From positions 134,352 to 198,351 of the forward strand of contig NZ_JAQSUW010000012.1 in the NCBI RefSeq assembly GCF_028649395.1: DNA of 64,000 nucleotides, read 5' to 3'. A model generated the notes under the pieces. The model had not been told where the DNA came from, did no database searches, and saw only the letters and a program-made list of their open reading frames with translations. The position numbers and the translations under genes were made by a program. Positions 47,321 through 59,900 of this stretch are shown here, one piece after another (the first letter of the stretch is position 1; the number at the start of each line of letters is the position of its first letter). Source of the DNA: Pseudomonas sp. Gutcm_11s (GTDB lineage: Bacteria > Pseudomonadota > Gammaproteobacteria > Pseudomonadales > Pseudomonadaceae).

Positions 47321-50300
47321 TTAGAAGGCGACGTTCAGGCCCAGGCGTACGCCGTGTTCATTGTTGCCATCGCCGAACTGGCCGGAGTAACCCAGCTGCA
47401 GGTTGGCCTGCGGTGCCAGCTGCAGGCCGAGGCCGAGCTGGGCCAGAGCGCCGTCTTCGGCCACCGGCACGCCCTTGACGGTGAAGCTGTCGTAACCGGC
47501 CAGGCTCAGGCGGCTGTCTTCGCTCGGTTCGTCGAAGGCATGCTGCCAGGCCAGGCTGGCGTGCAAGTTGAGCGGCAGGCCGGCGATATCCCCCAACGGC
47601 GTTGCCGCGCGCAGGCCGAGGCTGGCGTAATCGATGCTGTCGTCCTCGCTCTCGCCGCTCAGCGCGGTGTCTCCACCGTGTTCGGCGAAGCCGTCGCTGT
47701 CGACCTCGACATGGGCCAGTCCGGCGAAGGGCTCCAGGGTCAGCTCGCCGAGCTGCAGGGCATAGCCCAGCTCGCCGAAGACCTGGGTGGTGTCGGCGTC
47801 GTAGCCGGCCTTCACGGTTTCACGCAGGGTGCCGACCTGGACGTCGCGCTTGCTGTCCACCTCGTTCCAGGTACGGGCCACGCCCAGGCGCAGGCTCAGG
47901 GCATCCCACTGGCCGCCGAGGTAGGTGGTCAGGGTGGTGCTGTCGATATCCGCCGAGGACTCGCGGCGGCTCACGTCGAGGTCGCTGGTGCCGTACCCGG
48001 CGGCCACGCCCAGGCGCCAGGTCTGGTTCAGTGGCAGGTCGAGGCCGATCAGCGTGCCGCGGCTGTCGCGGTCCAGGCCGGCAACGTTGCTGTCGCCGTC
48101 CTTGTCGCTCCAGTTGCCATAGCTGCTGAGCCAGAAGGTCAGGCCGCTGTCGGCATCGCCGTGCAGCACATCGCCGGAAGCAAGGCCGGACTGGCCGCCA
48201 CGCAGGCGCTCGGTGACCGCTTCGCGGACATGGCGACTGTCGTCGAACAGCGCGCCACGGGTGCTGGCGTGGATCTCGCCGGAGAGGCTGTCATAGGCGG
48301 CACGGGCCTGTTCGGCGCTCAGCACCTCGACGGAGTCATACAGGCTGCCACCACCGGCGGATTCCAGGGCATCGGCCACCGCGCGCTGGTTATAGGTCTC
48401 GGCCACCGAGACGTAGCTGATGTCGTTACGCGCCATGGTCAGGTCGACGCCGGTAGCCGAGTAGCTCAGCTCTGGCGTGAGGAACGCCAGGTTGCTGCTG
48501 ACACTGCCGAAGGTGCCGTTGAGGCTGGCGGCCTGGACGATGCTGTAGCTGGTGCTGGGTGACCAGCTGCCGGCACCGGCAAGGATGTTCAGGGACGATC
48601 CGCCAAGGCTGACGTTGCCGGTGGAGATCAGGCGGTCGGAGGTGCCGTCGGGATTAGCCTCGATCTCCAGGGTCGAGCCGGAGGTGAAGGTGACGTCGCC
48701 GTCCACCGTCAGGGTGCCGATGGAGTTGCCAGGTGCCAGGCTGGCACCGCTGGCCAAGTCGACATTGCCGATGATGCGGCCGTGACCGCCGAGCAGGGCG
48801 CCGCTGGCTACGTCTACATCACTGGTCAGGCTGGCGCTGGAGCCGGCGTTACCGCCGACGACCAGGCTGCCGCCGTCGACACGGGTATCGCCACCGATGC
48901 TGGATATACCTCCGAGCACCAGCTTGCCCGCGCCGAGCTTGGTCAGGCTGCCGCTGCCGCTGATATCGCCGGCATATACCGAATCGTCAGTACGGTTGAA
49001 CACCATTGCGGCGTTGTTCAGCACATCCCCGGTCAGGCTGCCGCTGGTGCCGCCATTGCCTATCTGCAAGGTGCCGGCGCTGAGCGTGGTCAGGCCGGTG
49101 TAGGTATTGCTGCCGGTGAAGGTCAGGAGGTTGTTGTCGACCTTGTTCAGCACCCCACTGCCGGAGATATCGAAGGCGTAGGTGTAGTCGGTGCTGCTGT
49201 CGTGGTTGAAGCTCAGGGCGCCGTTGTTGAGGATGTTGCCGGCAATGCTGCCGGAGAGGCTGCCGTTGCCGATCTGCAGGGTGCCGGCATTGATGGTGGT
49301 CAGGCCGGTATAGCCGTTCAGGCCAATCAGCGTCAGGGCGCCAGTGCCGTTCTTGGTCAGGCCACCGGTGCCATTGATAGCGCCACTGAAGGTGGTGCTG
49401 CTGTTATCGGCACCGACGCCTAGGTTGGCGCTGCCCAGCGCCACAGTGCCGCTGCCGGCTAGCGAGCCGATGTTCTGGTTAAAGTTGCCCAAGTCTAGCG
49501 TGGTACCGCTGCCGAGGGTGAAGGTACTGGTCGAGGCAAGGGCCCCTGTGCTGCCTGCCTTCAGTGTGCCAGCGTTGATTGCGGTGGCTCCCCCGTAGTT
49601 GCTGCTGCCGCTCAGTGTCAGGGTGCCAGTGCCGTTCTTGGTCAGCCCGCCTGTGCCAGTGAGCGTGCCGGAGAAGGTGGTGCTGGCATTGCTGCCTCCA
49701 GCACTTAGTGTGGCGCTGCCGAGTTGCACCGTACCGCTGCCGGCCAGCGAGCCGATGCTCTGGTTGAAACTGTTCAGGTCAAGGGTGGTGGTGCTGGCCA
49801 GGGTGAAGTCGCTGGCCGAAGCCAGGGCTCCCGCGCTGCCGGCTCTCAGCGTGCCGGCACTGATCGTAGTAGCGCCGCTGTAGTTGCTGCTCCCGCTGAG
49901 CGTCAGGGTGCCGCTGCCATTCTTGGTCAGCCCGCCCGTGCCGGTGATGCCACCGCTGAAGGTGGTGCTGCTGTTGTCGCCGCCAGCACTGAGCGTGCCG
50001 CTGCCCAGAGTCACCGTGCCGGCACCGGCCAGAGAGCCAATCGTTTGGTTGGAGTCATTCAGGTCGAGGGTGGCGCCGCTGCTGACGGTGAAGGCGCTGG
50101 CGGAAAAGAAGGCCCCCGCCCCGGCGGCTTGCAAGGTGCCGGCGCTGACCAGCGTGGTACCGCTGAAGCTGCTGGCACCGGCAGTCAGGCTCCAGGTGCC
50201 GCTGCCGGTCTTCTCCAGCGCGCTGAAACCCTGGTACTGGCTACCCAGGTCTGCGGCGTCGAAGCTGGCGTTGGTGTTGCCGCCCAGGTTAAGCACGTTG

Positions 50301-51181
50301 TCTGTGCCGGTAGCGACCACATTGCCGCTGATGATGCTGCCAGCGAGCAGTTCCAGGCGATTGTTGTTGCCGATCAGCTGGATGGCATCGCCGCCAGCCA
50401 GGCTCATGTAACCACCCGATCCACCGCTGATGGCGCCGGCATTGCTGATGGTGTTGCCATCGCCCTGCAGGAAGATGCCGTGGCCGCCACTACCGCCTGC
50501 ACCCGTGCTGGCGCTGCCGCCCCCACCATTGCCGCCGCTGATGGTGGCGCTAGCGTTGTTGGTTATCTGCGAACCGTTGCTGCCCGTCAGGGTAATGCCG
50601 TTACCGCCACCGCCACCACTGCCGTAGACGCCGTTGGGGACGGCGCCATTGCCGCCATTGCCACCGCTGATGGTGCCGTTGTTGGTGATGGTCGAGGCCC
50701 CGCTGTCGATGATGCCGCTGGCGCCGCCGCCACCACCGCCGCCACCGGCTTGCCCGGTGATATTGGCGAAGCCACCTGCGCCGCCACCGCCGGTGGCTCC
50801 ACCGCTGGTGCTACCCAGTCGGCCGCCCTGGCCGCCGCCTGCGCCGTCGCTGCCGTTGGTGCCATCGGCGAAGGCGCTGCCGACGCCACCGTTACCCCCG
50901 GTGCCCCCGTTGCCGGAGCCCATGCCAGCACTGCCGCCGGCTCCGCCAATGTCGTTGCTGCCATCGGCGCCGTTGCCACCGGCGATGGTGGCGTTGTTGG
51001 TGTGGGTGATTGCTGCGACTGCTGGCGTGCTAAGGCAGAGGGACAGCAGCGTGCCGCACAACAGTCGTTTTGTTGGCGACGCAGAGCTTGAGGCGCCGCC
51101 CCGCGATGTCTTTGTGGTTTCGCCAACTACCTGGAGCTGACCCAGGCTGCGGTTGAATACGGTGCGATAGATGCGGTTCAT
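47321..51181 (-). CDS. autotransporter adhesin with extended signal peptide (type Va)
   Basis: Surface protein of 1286 aa. The ATG at 51181 has GGGGAG eight bases upstream and gives [20 protein letters not shown], the ESPR signature, with a hydrophobic core and cleavage near AVAA (residue 57). The passenger starts with a glycine-rich region (about 65-250: [19 protein letters not shown] and similar). At least four passenger repeats of about 95 residues follow, each with a [25 protein letters not shown] core. A cap region has [17 protein letters not shown], then [12 protein letters not shown], and the C-terminal beta-barrel (about 1015-1286) ends LGLNVAF. It is divergent from a two-component system that may regulate it. 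Confidence 0.93.
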   Translation of the reverse strand: MNRIYRTVFNRSLGQLQVVGETTKTSRGGASSSASPTKRLLCGTLLSLCLSTPAVAAITHTNNATIAGGNGADGSNDIGGAGGSAGMGSGNGGTGGNGGVGSAFADGTNGSDGAGGGQGGRLGSTSGGATGGGGAGGFANITGQAGGGGGGGGASGIIDSGASTITNNGTISGGNGGNGAVPNGVYGSGGGGGNGITLTGSNGSQITNNASATISGGNGGGGSASTGAGGSGGHGIFLQGDGNTISNAGAISGGSGGYMSLAGGDAIQLIGNNNRLELLAGSIISGNVVATGTDNVLNLGGNTNASFDAADLGSQYQGFSALEKTGSGTWSLTAGASSFSGTTLVSAGTLQAAGAGAFFSASAFTVSSGATLDLNDSNQTIGSLAGAGTVTLGSGTLSAGGDNSSTTFSGGITGTGGLTKNGSGTLTLSGSSNYSGATTISAGTLRAGSAGALASASDFTLASTTTLDLNSFNQSIGSLAGSGTVQLGSATLSAGGSNASTTFSGTLTGTGGLTKNGTGTLTLSGSSNYGGATAINAGTLKAGSTGALASTSTFTLGSGTTLDLGNFNQNIGSLAGSGTVALGSANLGVGADNSSTTFSGAINGTGGLTKNGTGALTLIGLNGYTGLTTINAGTLQIGNGSLSGSIAGNILNNGALSFNHDSSTDYTYAFDISGSGVLNKVDNNLLTFTGSNTYTGLTTLSAGTLQIGNGGTSGSLTGDVLNNAAMVFNRTDDSVYAGDISGSGSLTKLGAGKLVLGGISSIGGDTRVDGGSLVVGGNAGSSASLTSDVDVASGALLGGHGRIIGNVDLASGASLAPGNSIGTLTVDGDVTFTSGSTLEIEANPDGTSDRLISTGNVSLGGSSLNILAGAGSWSPSTSYSIVQAASLNGTFGSVSSNLAFLTPELSYSATGVDLTMARNDISYVSVAETYNQRAVADALESAGGGSLYDSVEVLSAEQARAAYDSLSGEIHASTRGALFDDSRHVREAVTERLRGGQSGLASGDVLHGDADSGLTFWLSSYGNWSDKDGDSNVAGLDRDSRGTLIGLDLPLNQTWRLGVAAGYGTSDLDVSRRESSADIDSTTLTTYLGGQWDALSLRLGVARTWNEVDSKRDVQVGTLRETVKAGYDADTTQVFGELGYALQLGELTLEPFAGLAHVEVDSDGFAEHGGDTALSGESEDDSIDYASLGLRAATPLGDIAGLPLNLHASLAWQHAFDEPSEDSRLSLAGYDSFTVKGVPVAEDGALAQLGLGLQLAPQANLQLGYSGQFGDGNNEHGVRLGLNVAF

Positions 51182-51264
51182 GCGATTGCTCCCCAGGCGC
51201 TCTGCGGCGCTCTTTTCCCTAGATTGGCAAATGGAGCAGTGTGCGGTGGGGAGGGTAGGCTGTC

Positions 51265-51388
51265 TGTCCCTCAATCGAGGGACAAGCTGAGGGTGGGAAA
51301 CATTGTGGAATGGCGGTACGTAAAGGCCCAATCTTCGCCTGGGTTAAGCATCTGGCGACTTGTCTGCCTCCAGAATTAGCGACAAGCT
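51265..51388. promoter_or_regulatory. shared control region of autotransporter 1 and the two-component system
   Basis: The 255-bp gap between the divergent starts contains an 8-bp inverted repeat, TGTCCCTC-AATC-GAGGGACA (51265-51284). The motif GACAAGCT occurs twice, at 51281-51288 and 51381-51388, exactly 100 bp apart; the second copy also pairs with CTTGTC at 51359-51364. Such repeats are candidate binding sites for the NarL-type regulator encoded next door. Confidence 0.55.
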
Positions 51389-51436
51389 AGTCCACACCGG
51401 GGCGCACTGTGTGCTGCCGCACAAGGAGGGCGCGCA

Positions 51437-52090
51437 ATGATCGGTGTGGTGCTGGTGGAGGACGATCCGCTGTTCCGTGAGACGGTGCGCGATGCGCTGG
51501 CGCAGGTCAGTGACATCGCTCTGACCGCCGAAGCCGTGACCCTGTCTGCGGGGCTGGAGTTGCTCTCGGGACCTGCAGCGCAGGTGCTGTTGGTGGACCT
51601 GGGGCTGCCGGATGGTTCCGGCATCAACATGATCCGCGCCGCCCGCCAGGCCTGGCCGGATTGCGCGATCATGGTCGCTACGCTTTTCGGCGACGAGGAG
51701 CGGGTGTTCGCCTCGCTGGAGGCCGGTGCCAGCGGCTATCTGCTCAAGGACGCGCTGGCCAGTGGCATCGTCGACGATATTCGCAATCTGCATGCCGGTG
51801 GCAGCCCGATCAGCCCATTGATCGCGCGGCGCCTACTGCGCCATTTTCAGCCCCCCGCGACACTCCGGTCCGTGCCGGATATCGAGCTGTCGGTACGGGA
51901 ACGGCAGGTGCTGGAATTGATTACCCGCGGCTACTCGGTGGCCGAGATCGCCGAACACCTGCAGGTGTCGCCCTGGACGGTGCAGACCTATGTGCGGCGG
52001 GTGTACGAGAAACTCGGCGTGCGCTCCAAGGCGGCGGCGGTGAGTGCGGCCCACCGTTTGGGCCTGTTGGACGCGGGCGATTCTGCATGA
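51437..52090 (+). CDS. NarL/FixJ-type response regulator
   Basis: A response regulator of 217 aa. The receiver domain has the acidic pocket VEDD, phospho-acceptor D54 in LLVDLGLPDGSG, and KD near residue 100 (GYLLKDAL). The C-terminal LuxR-type helix-turn-helix (about 150-210) has LSVRERQVLELITRGYSVAEIAEHLQVSPWTVQTYVRRVYEKLG. AAGGAGG precedes the ATG. It overlaps the kinase gene by 4 bp (ATGA), so the two form one unit. Located divergent from one autotransporter gene and convergent with another. Confidence 0.95.
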   Translation: MIGVVLVEDDPLFRETVRDALAQVSDIALTAEAVTLSAGLELLSGPAAQVLLVDLGLPDGSGINMIRAARQAWPDCAIMVATLFGDEERVFASLEAGASGYLLKDALASGIVDDIRNLHAGGSPISPLIARRLLRHFQPPATLRSVPDIELSVRERQVLELITRGYSVAEIAEHLQVSPWTVQTYVRRVYEKLGVRSKAAAVSAAHRLGLLDAGDSA

Positions 52091-53970
52091 GGCCCTGGCT
52101 GCTCGGTCTGTGGTTGCTGGCCTGCGCCTCCACGGCAGTGGCCGAGGCCGAGCACCGCACCCAGGTGGAGTTCCTCGCCTTGGCGCCCGTCGCCGGTGGC
52201 TTCAACGAACCACCGGCCCGGCAGGGCATGCCGCCGGGTACCTGGCAGTCGGTGAACCTGCCGCATGTCGCCTCCCTCCGTGAGCTGGGCTTTGGTGCCG
52301 AGCAGGTGAGCACCCGCTTCTACCGTCTGCCGGTGCCGGCCTCCGCGCAGCCATTGTTCCTCTATCTGCCGCGCTGGCAGACCGTCGGCCAACTGGCCAT
52401 CTACGGCGATGGCCGACTGCTCTGGCGCTCCGCTGGTGACAAGGTGTGGAACGGTTTCAATGTGCCGCTGTGGCTGGCGCTCGATGGTCTGGATGGCCAG
52501 CCGCGACCACAGCAGCTGCTGCTGCGCATGGACAGCGCGGCCGGCCTGGGCGCCGGCCTCTCCAGCCTGTGGCTGGGCAGCGAGGATGAGTTGCTGGCGG
52601 ACTACCGCGTGCGTCTGCTCGCTCAGGTGCTGCTGCCGGCGGCCATCGGCATGGCGGTGCTGGCGCTGGGGTTGTTCGCCCTCGGCGTATGGAGCCAGCG
52701 CCGCCACGAGCCTATCTATGGGTTGTTCTTCGCGGCGGCCGTACTCTACTGCCTGCGCATCCTGCATTACCTGGGGCCGCTGGATACCCGCCTGATTGCC
52801 GCCGACTGGTTTGGCTGGATCACCATCAACTCGATTGGCTGGATGGTGGCGATCAACCAACTGTTTACCCTGCGCCTGTGTGAGAAACGCATGCGCTGGC
52901 TGGAGCGGGGCCTACTGGGCTTCATGGGGGCCTCGACCCTTCTGACGTTGCCGCTCTGGCAGTCGGCTGAACACCTCGCCGCGCTGGCCGCAGTCTGCTA
53001 TCTGGGCGGCGGCATCATGTTCCTGATCTCGGTGCCGCTGGTGATCCTTGCCGCCCATCGCAGCACCTCGCGTCTGGCCCGCTGGCTGGCCTGGGGCAAC
53101 CTGCTGGCGCTGGGCGTGGGTACGCACGACTGGTTGCTGCAGAACTACCACATGAGCCTGGATGCCCTGTATCTGGTGCCTTACTGGCAGATCACCTTCT
53201 GCTTGCTGTTCTGCCTGGTGTTGGGCCAGCGCTACCTGGCCAGCATCCACGGCCTGGAGCGTAGCCACGAGGTACTCGCCCGGCGCCTGGCCGAGCGTGA
53301 GGCGGAGCTGCAGGAGAGCCATCGCCAGTTGCGTGAGGTGGAGCGTCGCGAGGTGCTGGCCGGTGAGCGACAGCGGCTGATGCAGGACATGCACGATGGT
53401 CTCGGCTCGTCGCTGACCGGTGCCCTGCGCCTGGCCGAGGGAGCCAGTGGGGCGGCTGATCTCGAGCATGTGCTGCGCGAGTGCATGGATGAGTTGAAGC
53501 TGACCATCGACTCCCTGGAACCCATGGAGGCCGATCTGACGCTGTTGCTGGCCACCCTGCGTTACCGCCTGCAGGCACGGCTCGATGCAGGTGGGATCCG
53601 CTTGCGCTGGCAGGTCGGCGAGTTGCCTGAACTGGCATGGCTGACCCCGGGCAATGTCCTGCACGTGTTGCGCATCCTGCAGGAGGTCGTGACCAACATC
53701 CTCAAGCATGCGGACGCCAGGGAGGTTGCCCTCAGCACACGGGTCGAGGCGGAGGGCGTCCTGATCCAAATTGTCGATGATGGCTGTGGCTTCGTACCCG
53801 GCGAGACGAGTACTGGTCGCGGTCGCGGGATCGGCAACATCCGCAGTCGTGCCCAGGCTCTCGGCGGGTCGGTGCAGTGGGCTGTGGAAGGCCTGGATCA
53901 GGGCAGTCGTTTCAGTCTGTGGTTACCGCGTAGCCGGGTAGCCTCTGGCGGTATTCAGGCGATGATCTAG
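52087..53970 (+). CDS. 7TM sensor histidine kinase (HisKA_3 type)
   Basis: Membrane kinase of 627 aa. It has a signal peptide (about 1-19), a periplasmic beta-rich sensor domain (about 20-175), about seven transmembrane helices (178-380, 7TMR-DISM-like), a coiled coil (390-430), the HisKA_3 dimerisation domain with H436 in LMQDMHDGLGSSLTG, and a HATPase with EVVTNILKHADA, DDGCGF and GRGRGIGNIRSRAQALGG. The order is that of NarX/DegS-type kinases paired with NarL-type regulators. The signal is unknown; 7TMR-DISM sensors often bind carbohydrates or small envelope ligands. The stop is 27 bp from the second autotransporter's stop. Confidence 0.93.
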   Translation: MRPWLLGLWLLACASTAVAEAEHRTQVEFLALAPVAGGFNEPPARQGMPPGTWQSVNLPHVASLRELGFGAEQVSTRFYRLPVPASAQPLFLYLPRWQTVGQLAIYGDGRLLWRSAGDKVWNGFNVPLWLALDGLDGQPRPQQLLLRMDSAAGLGAGLSSLWLGSEDELLADYRVRLLAQVLLPAAIGMAVLALGLFALGVWSQRRHEPIYGLFFAAAVLYCLRILHYLGPLDTRLIAADWFGWITINSIGWMVAINQLFTLRLCEKRMRWLERGLLGFMGASTLLTLPLWQSAEHLAALAAVCYLGGGIMFLISVPLVILAAHRSTSRLARWLAWGNLLALGVGTHDWLLQNYHMSLDALYLVPYWQITFCLLFCLVLGQRYLASIHGLERSHEVLARRLAEREAELQESHRQLREVERREVLAGERQRLMQDMHDGLGSSLTGALRLAEGASGAADLEHVLRECMDELKLTIDSLEPMEADLTLLLATLRYRLQARLDAGGIRLRWQVGELPELAWLTPGNVLHVLRILQEVVTNILKHADAREVALSTRVEAEGVLIQIVDDGCGFVPGETSTGRGRGIGNIRSRAQALGGSVQWAVEGLDQGSRFSLWLPRSRVASGGIQAMI

Positions 53971-53997
53971 TCGCGCACTGTCGCCGGTGGTCGCTCC

Positions 53998-56900
53998 TCA
54001 GAAGCGATGGCTGAACTCGATGCGCATCTCGTGGTTGCGGCCCTCGTCGGCGAGCTGGCCGTTGTAGCTCATCTGGACCTTGCTGTTTTCACCGATGTTC
54101 AGCTCGACGCCGGCCTCGACGATGGCCGCGTCCTGGGCGATCGGTGTGCCCTGGATGGTGAAGCCGGCACCGGTTTCGGCGAAGGCCATGTCGGCATCGG
54201 GGATTTCATCGTCGAACGCATGTTGCCAACCCAGGCCTCCACGCAGGACCAGATCGGTTTCTCGGCGCAGATTGATGTGTTTGGCGACGCGTATGCCGAG
54301 GATGCTCGAGGTGGTGTCCTGGTCGACCTTGGAGTCGAGGCGCGCGACGCCGCCTTTCTCCTTGATGGTGTCGGTCTGGTAGCGGGTGTAGGCCAGGTTC
54401 AGGTAGGGCTCGACGTTCAGCTCCTCGTAGTCGAGCAGGTAGCCGACTTCGCCGAAGGTCTGCCAGGTCTGCGCGTCATAGTTGGCCTTGAGGCGCTCAT
54501 TGAATCCGCTGAAGGTGACGTTGCGCTTGCTGTCGATATCCTGCCAGCTGTACAGCGCGCCTGTGCGCAGGCTGAGCGGGCCTTCTCTATAGCTACCGTA
54601 GACGCCGAGGTGGTAGGCATCGATGCTCAGGTCGCTGTCGCGCGAGTCGACGCTGGTGGAGCTGTTGCTGTAGCCGCCGGTGACCCCGGCACGCCAGTTC
54701 TGGCCGAAGGCGCGGTCATAGCCGAACATCATGCCCTTGGTCGAGCGCTCCAGCTCGGCGGCGTTGTCGTCGCCGTCCTGCGTGCCCCAGCCGCCGATGG
54801 CGTAGGCCCAGGCCGAGCTCTGGGCGGTTGGGGTGTCATCGAGGGTCAGGGCCAGCGGCATCAGCGGCATGGGGTTGGTGACCGCACACTGCTGGCAGGT
54901 CTGGCGCATACGGGCCTCTACGGCCTGGCGAATCATCAGGCTCTCGGTTTTCATCGCAGCCAGGTTGCTGGCATAGATCTCGCCCGACAACTGATCGTAG
55001 GCATGGCGAGCCTCGTTGGCGTCGAGGCTGAGGATGGCATTCTGCAGCGCGCCACCATTGGCCTGCTCGATAGCGTTGGCGACGGCCGCCTGGTTGGGGG
55101 TGAACGCGACGGAGCTCAGGCCCTGTTCGTTGCGGGTGATATCCAGGATGACGTCGTTGCTGTCATAGCGGATAGCCGTGTCGAGGAAGGCAAATTCCGG
55201 CAGCAGCGTCTGTGAGAACCGACCGCTGATACCTTCGTCTGCCGAGAGCAGGGTGAGGCGGTTCACGCCACCGGCATAGCTGATGTTGCGTACTTCAAGC
55301 GCTCCGTCCAGTTGCGCTGTCTCTTCGACAGACAGGTTGCTGATGCTGGATGTATGCAGGTTGACCAGGAGCCGCGAGGTCGGGCGGCCAACATAGGCGC
55401 CATTCACGTTGAGCGTACCCACGCCTTCGTATCCGGGGGCCACGGTGCCGCGATTGTCGAGGTTGTTGATCGAGCCCGTGCCGCTGAGGGCGCCGTTTGC
55501 GCCGACGCTGATATTGGCAGCCAGGCGGTTATCGGAGCCGCTGGCATCGCCGATCTGCAGGCCGCCTGCATCGATCTGTACATTGCCGGTGAAGTGCTGA
55601 TCGTCAATGAGCAGCAGCGTGCCGCTACCGGATTTCAGCACGGTGCCATTACCCCAGAGTATGCCGCCGAATACCCCGTTGGTGTCCTGCTCGAAGGCCA
55701 GGGTCGCATTGTTCAGGATGTCGCCCCGCAGGCTGTCGGTGTCCCCCGTGAGGGTGCCTGCGCTGACGAGCGTACCGCCGGTGTAGCTGTTGTTGCCCGA
55801 GAGGGTCAGGTTGCCGCTGCCGCTTTTCACCAGTTGTCCCGCGCCGCTGTAACTGCCGGCATAGGTGCCTGCGCCGGCCTGCTCGAACTGCAGGGTGGTG
55901 CCGCTGCTACTCAGTACGTTGCCTTGCAGGCTGCTGGCATCGCCGAGCAGGGTGCCGCCCTGCAGCAGAGTGCCGCCGCCATAGCTGTTGTTGCCGTTCA
56001 GGGCTAGCGTGCCCGCGCCGCGCTTGGTCAGGCTGGCATTGCCGGACAGGGCCTGGTTGACGTTGAAGGTATGGCCGGCGGCCTGGATATCGAAGCCGCC
56101 ACCTTGGCTGCCCAAGGTGATTGCGCGATTGGTGCTGGCGAAGGTCGTACCGCTGATACCGAGCACGCCGCCGTCGAGGGTCAGCCCCTGGCCATTGGCG
56201 CCCAGGGCGCTGTCGGCGGCAATCTGGAGGGTGCCGCCGCTGACGGTGGTGCCGCCGCTGTAGGTGTTGCTACCGCCGAGGACCAGGGTGCCTGCTCCGG
56301 TCTTGATCAGGCCGTGGCTGCCGCCGATGGCGACATCGACAGTGGCTTTGCTGCCGCTGTCGACGATGATGCGTGGGGCATTGCCATTATTGTCGGCCAT
56401 GGCGGTGAGAGCGGCTGCCGAGCCACTCTGCAGGTGGTATCCGTCAGTCAGGAACTGCATGCCGGTGAAGTTCTGCGCGCCGTTCACGGTCACGTTCCCG
56501 GCGCTGCCGGCAAACGCGGCGAAGCGGTTGTTCCAGGCCAGGTTGCTGCTGCCGTTGGCGTTGGTCCAGTTGGTCGCTACTGCATCCCAGGTGCCGTTGC
56601 CGCCGCTGATGACGTTGTCGTCGGCGGTGCCGTTGCCGTCCCAGAACTGGATTTCTCCCGGGGTTCCCTCGAGCAGCAGGTTGACCTGGCCGCCGATGGC
56701 GGTCTGCAAGGTGAAGTCGCTGGCATCGTAGCCTGGGGGCAGGTCGCCATAGACCAGGCCATGGTTGGTCAGTTGGCCGCCGTAGCTGAACAGCCGGTAG
56801 ATACCCACGCCCAGGCCGCCGGCATTGGCGATGTTGAGGGTGCCGTCGAGGGTCAGGTTGCCGCCGACGCTGATCAGGGTGATCGGGCTGTTGGGGATGC

Positions 56901-59900
56901 CCAGCTGGAAGTCGAGTTCGCTGCCGGAGGAAAGCTGCAGGTCGTCGGCGAAGCTCAGCGGCGTCAGGTAGGTGCCGGCGACCAGATGGGCGCCGTTGTC
57001 GACGGTGACGTCGCCGGAGATGTTGCCTCCGCCACCGAGCGAGCCGCCGGCACCGATGAGGATGTCGGTGCTGCTCAGGCTGCCATCTACCACCAGCGCG
57101 CCATTGTTGATCACGGTATTGCCGGCGATGTTGCTGGTGCCGGTCAGGTTGAGGCTGCCGAGGCCATCCTTGATCAGGTTGCCGGTGCCCGAAAGGGAGC
57201 CGCCGTAGGTGCCGTCGATGAGCTGATCGAACACCAGGTTGCTGCCATTGTTGAGCTGGATGTTGCCCTGCAGGCTGCCGGTGTTGCCGGTCAGCGTGCC
57301 GCCACTCACCGTGGTGCCGCCGGTGTAGCTGTTGACGCCGGTGAGGGTCAGGTTGCCGCTGCCATGCTTGATCAGGCTGCCGGCGCCGCTCAGGTCGCCG
57401 CTGTAGGTGCCAGCCTGGTTCTGGATGAAATCGATCAGGGTGCCGATGGCAGTGCTGATGTCGCCCTGCAGGCTGTCGCTGTCGCCGGCCAGGGTGCCTC
57501 CGTTGACGGTGGTGCCGCCGCTATAGCTGTTCGTCCCACTGAGCGTCAGGGTGCCGCTGCCACTCTTGACCAGGCTGCCGGCGCCGTCGATATCACCGGC
57601 CAGGCCGAGATTGTTGGCGCCCGCATTGACGGTCAGTTCGGCCAGCAGGTGTGTGTCGTTGTTCAGCACCAGGCCGGGGGTGTTGCTGCTCAGGGTAGAC
57701 TCACCGGTGACGCTGAGGTCGCCGCTGCCGAGGGCTCCGGCGTTGCCGACGGTGAGTGTGCCGTCGGCAAGGGTGGTGCCGCCCGCATAGGTGTTGGCGT
57801 TGTTCAGGCTGAGGTTGGCATCGCCGTGCTTGATCAGGCCACCACTGCCGTCGACCACGCCGTTGAGGACCAGGGCATGGCTGCCGATCACCGTCAGCGG
57901 TCCGCCGAGATTGACGGCGTTGCCCAGGCTCACCGCCGTGCTGCTGTCGAGCCTGGTGCCGCCTGCAGCGTTCAGCTCGCCCTGGCCGAGCGCCGTGTTG
58001 CTGCCGACCACCAGGGTGCCGGCGTTGAGTTCCGTATCGCCGTTGTAGCTGTTGTTGCCTCTGAGGGTCAGGGTTGCTGCTCCGTCCTTGATCACGCCAG
58101 CGTTGCCGCTGATCACGCCCGCAAGGGTCAGGTCGTGGCTGCCGAGCACCTGCAGGTCGCTATTCAGGCCCACGGCGTTGCCGAGAGTGACTCCGGTGCT
58201 GCTGTCTAGCGCACCGCCGTTGACCGTCAGCGGGCCGCTGCCCAGTGCGCCGTTGGCACCGACTATCACGTTGCCATCTTCGAGTACGGTGCCGCCGTTG
58301 TAGGCATTGCCGCGGTTCAGCGTCAGGCTGGCGGCGCCATCCTTGGTCAGGCTGCCGTTGCCGGTCAGCGTGCCGTTCAGGGTCAGGTTGTTGCTGCCAT
58401 CCACGGTCAGGTTGCCGCTGACCACCACGGCGTTGCCCAGGGCAACGTCATGGCTGCTGTCGAGGTGGGTGCCGGTGGCGGTACGCAAGGTGCCGCTGCC
58501 CAGGGCGGTGTTGCTGTTGACCACCAGGGTACCGGCATTGAGGTCGGTACCGCCGCTGTAGCTGTTGGTGTTGGTGATCTCCAGCACCTCGCTGCCGTTC
58601 TTGATCAGTCGCCCGCTGCCGCTGATCACGCCGGTCAGGGCCAGGTCGTTGCTGCCGCCGATGATCAACCCGCCGTTGAGCACGATGGCGTTGTCCAGGC
58701 CGGTGCCCGCCGTGGCGGCCAGGCCGAGGTCGATGCTGTTGTCCAGGGTGCCGCCGAGCACGTACAGCGTGCCGCTGCTGATGCCTTCGGCGTGGCCGAG
58801 CACCAGGGCGCCGGCATTAAGGTGCGTGCTGCCGGCGTAGCTGTTGTTGCCGTTGAGGGTCAGCGTGCCGTTGCCCAGCTTGGTGAAGTCGCCACTGCCG
58901 GACACGCTCTGGCTGAGCACGATGTTGCGTCCGGCGTCCTGGATATCCAGGCTGCCGCCGGCGCTCTCCAGGGTGATCGCCCGGTTGCTGGTGGCGGTGC
59001 CGCCGACACCGGTGACGCGCAGGGTGCCGCCGTCGAAGGCCAGGGCACCGCTGGCCTCGCCGAGGCGTGCGTCCGAGTCGATCACCACCACGCCGCCGGC
59101 GAAGCGGGTGCCGCCGGTATAGCTGTTGTCACCGCTGAGGATCAGCGTGCCGCCGTCCATCTTGTTCAGGCGCCCAGCGCCGCTGATGTCGGCGTCGATG
59201 GTGGCGGTCACGCCGCTGTTGACGCGGATGTCGGTCGTGCCGCCGGCGCCATTGTTGGCAACCAGGCCGCTGCCTGGCTGCGTGCCGGACTCCAGCACAT
59301 AGTCGTTGAGGAACTGCAGGCCGATGATCTGCTGCGGCCCCTCCACGGTGACGGTGCCGGCCGCGCCGCCGAACACGGCGAAGGCGCCTGGCGTCCAGTC
59401 TGTGGAGAGATCGCCATTGAGGTTGGTCCAGTTGGTCGCGCTGCTGTCCCAGGTACCGTTGCCCCCAACGATGCCCTGGCCCGGCACCGGGCTGAGCACC
59501 GAGCCATTCCAGAACTGCACCTGCCCCGTGCTGTTCTCCACCAGCAGGTTGACCTGGTTGGCGAAGCCGGTCTGCAGGGCATAGGAATTGTTCTGCAGGA
59601 TGGGCGGCAGCGCGCCGAAGGTCAGCCCGTTGTTGGTCAGCTGGCCGCCGTAGGTGAACAGGTTGTACACGCCCAGGCCCATGTTGCCGGCATCGGTGAT
59701 GTCGAGCACGCCGTCGAGGGTCAGGTCGTCGGCGACGTCGACCAGTGCGGCGCCGTTGGGCGCGCCCAAGGTGAAGTCGAGTTGCGAGGCGTTGTTCAGT
59801 ACCAGGTTGCCCAGCGACAGCGTACCGCGGGTCTGGTCGGCAGCGAGGGTACCGCCATCGTCCACGGTCACGCTGCCGCTGAGGTGGCCCAGGCCGGCGA

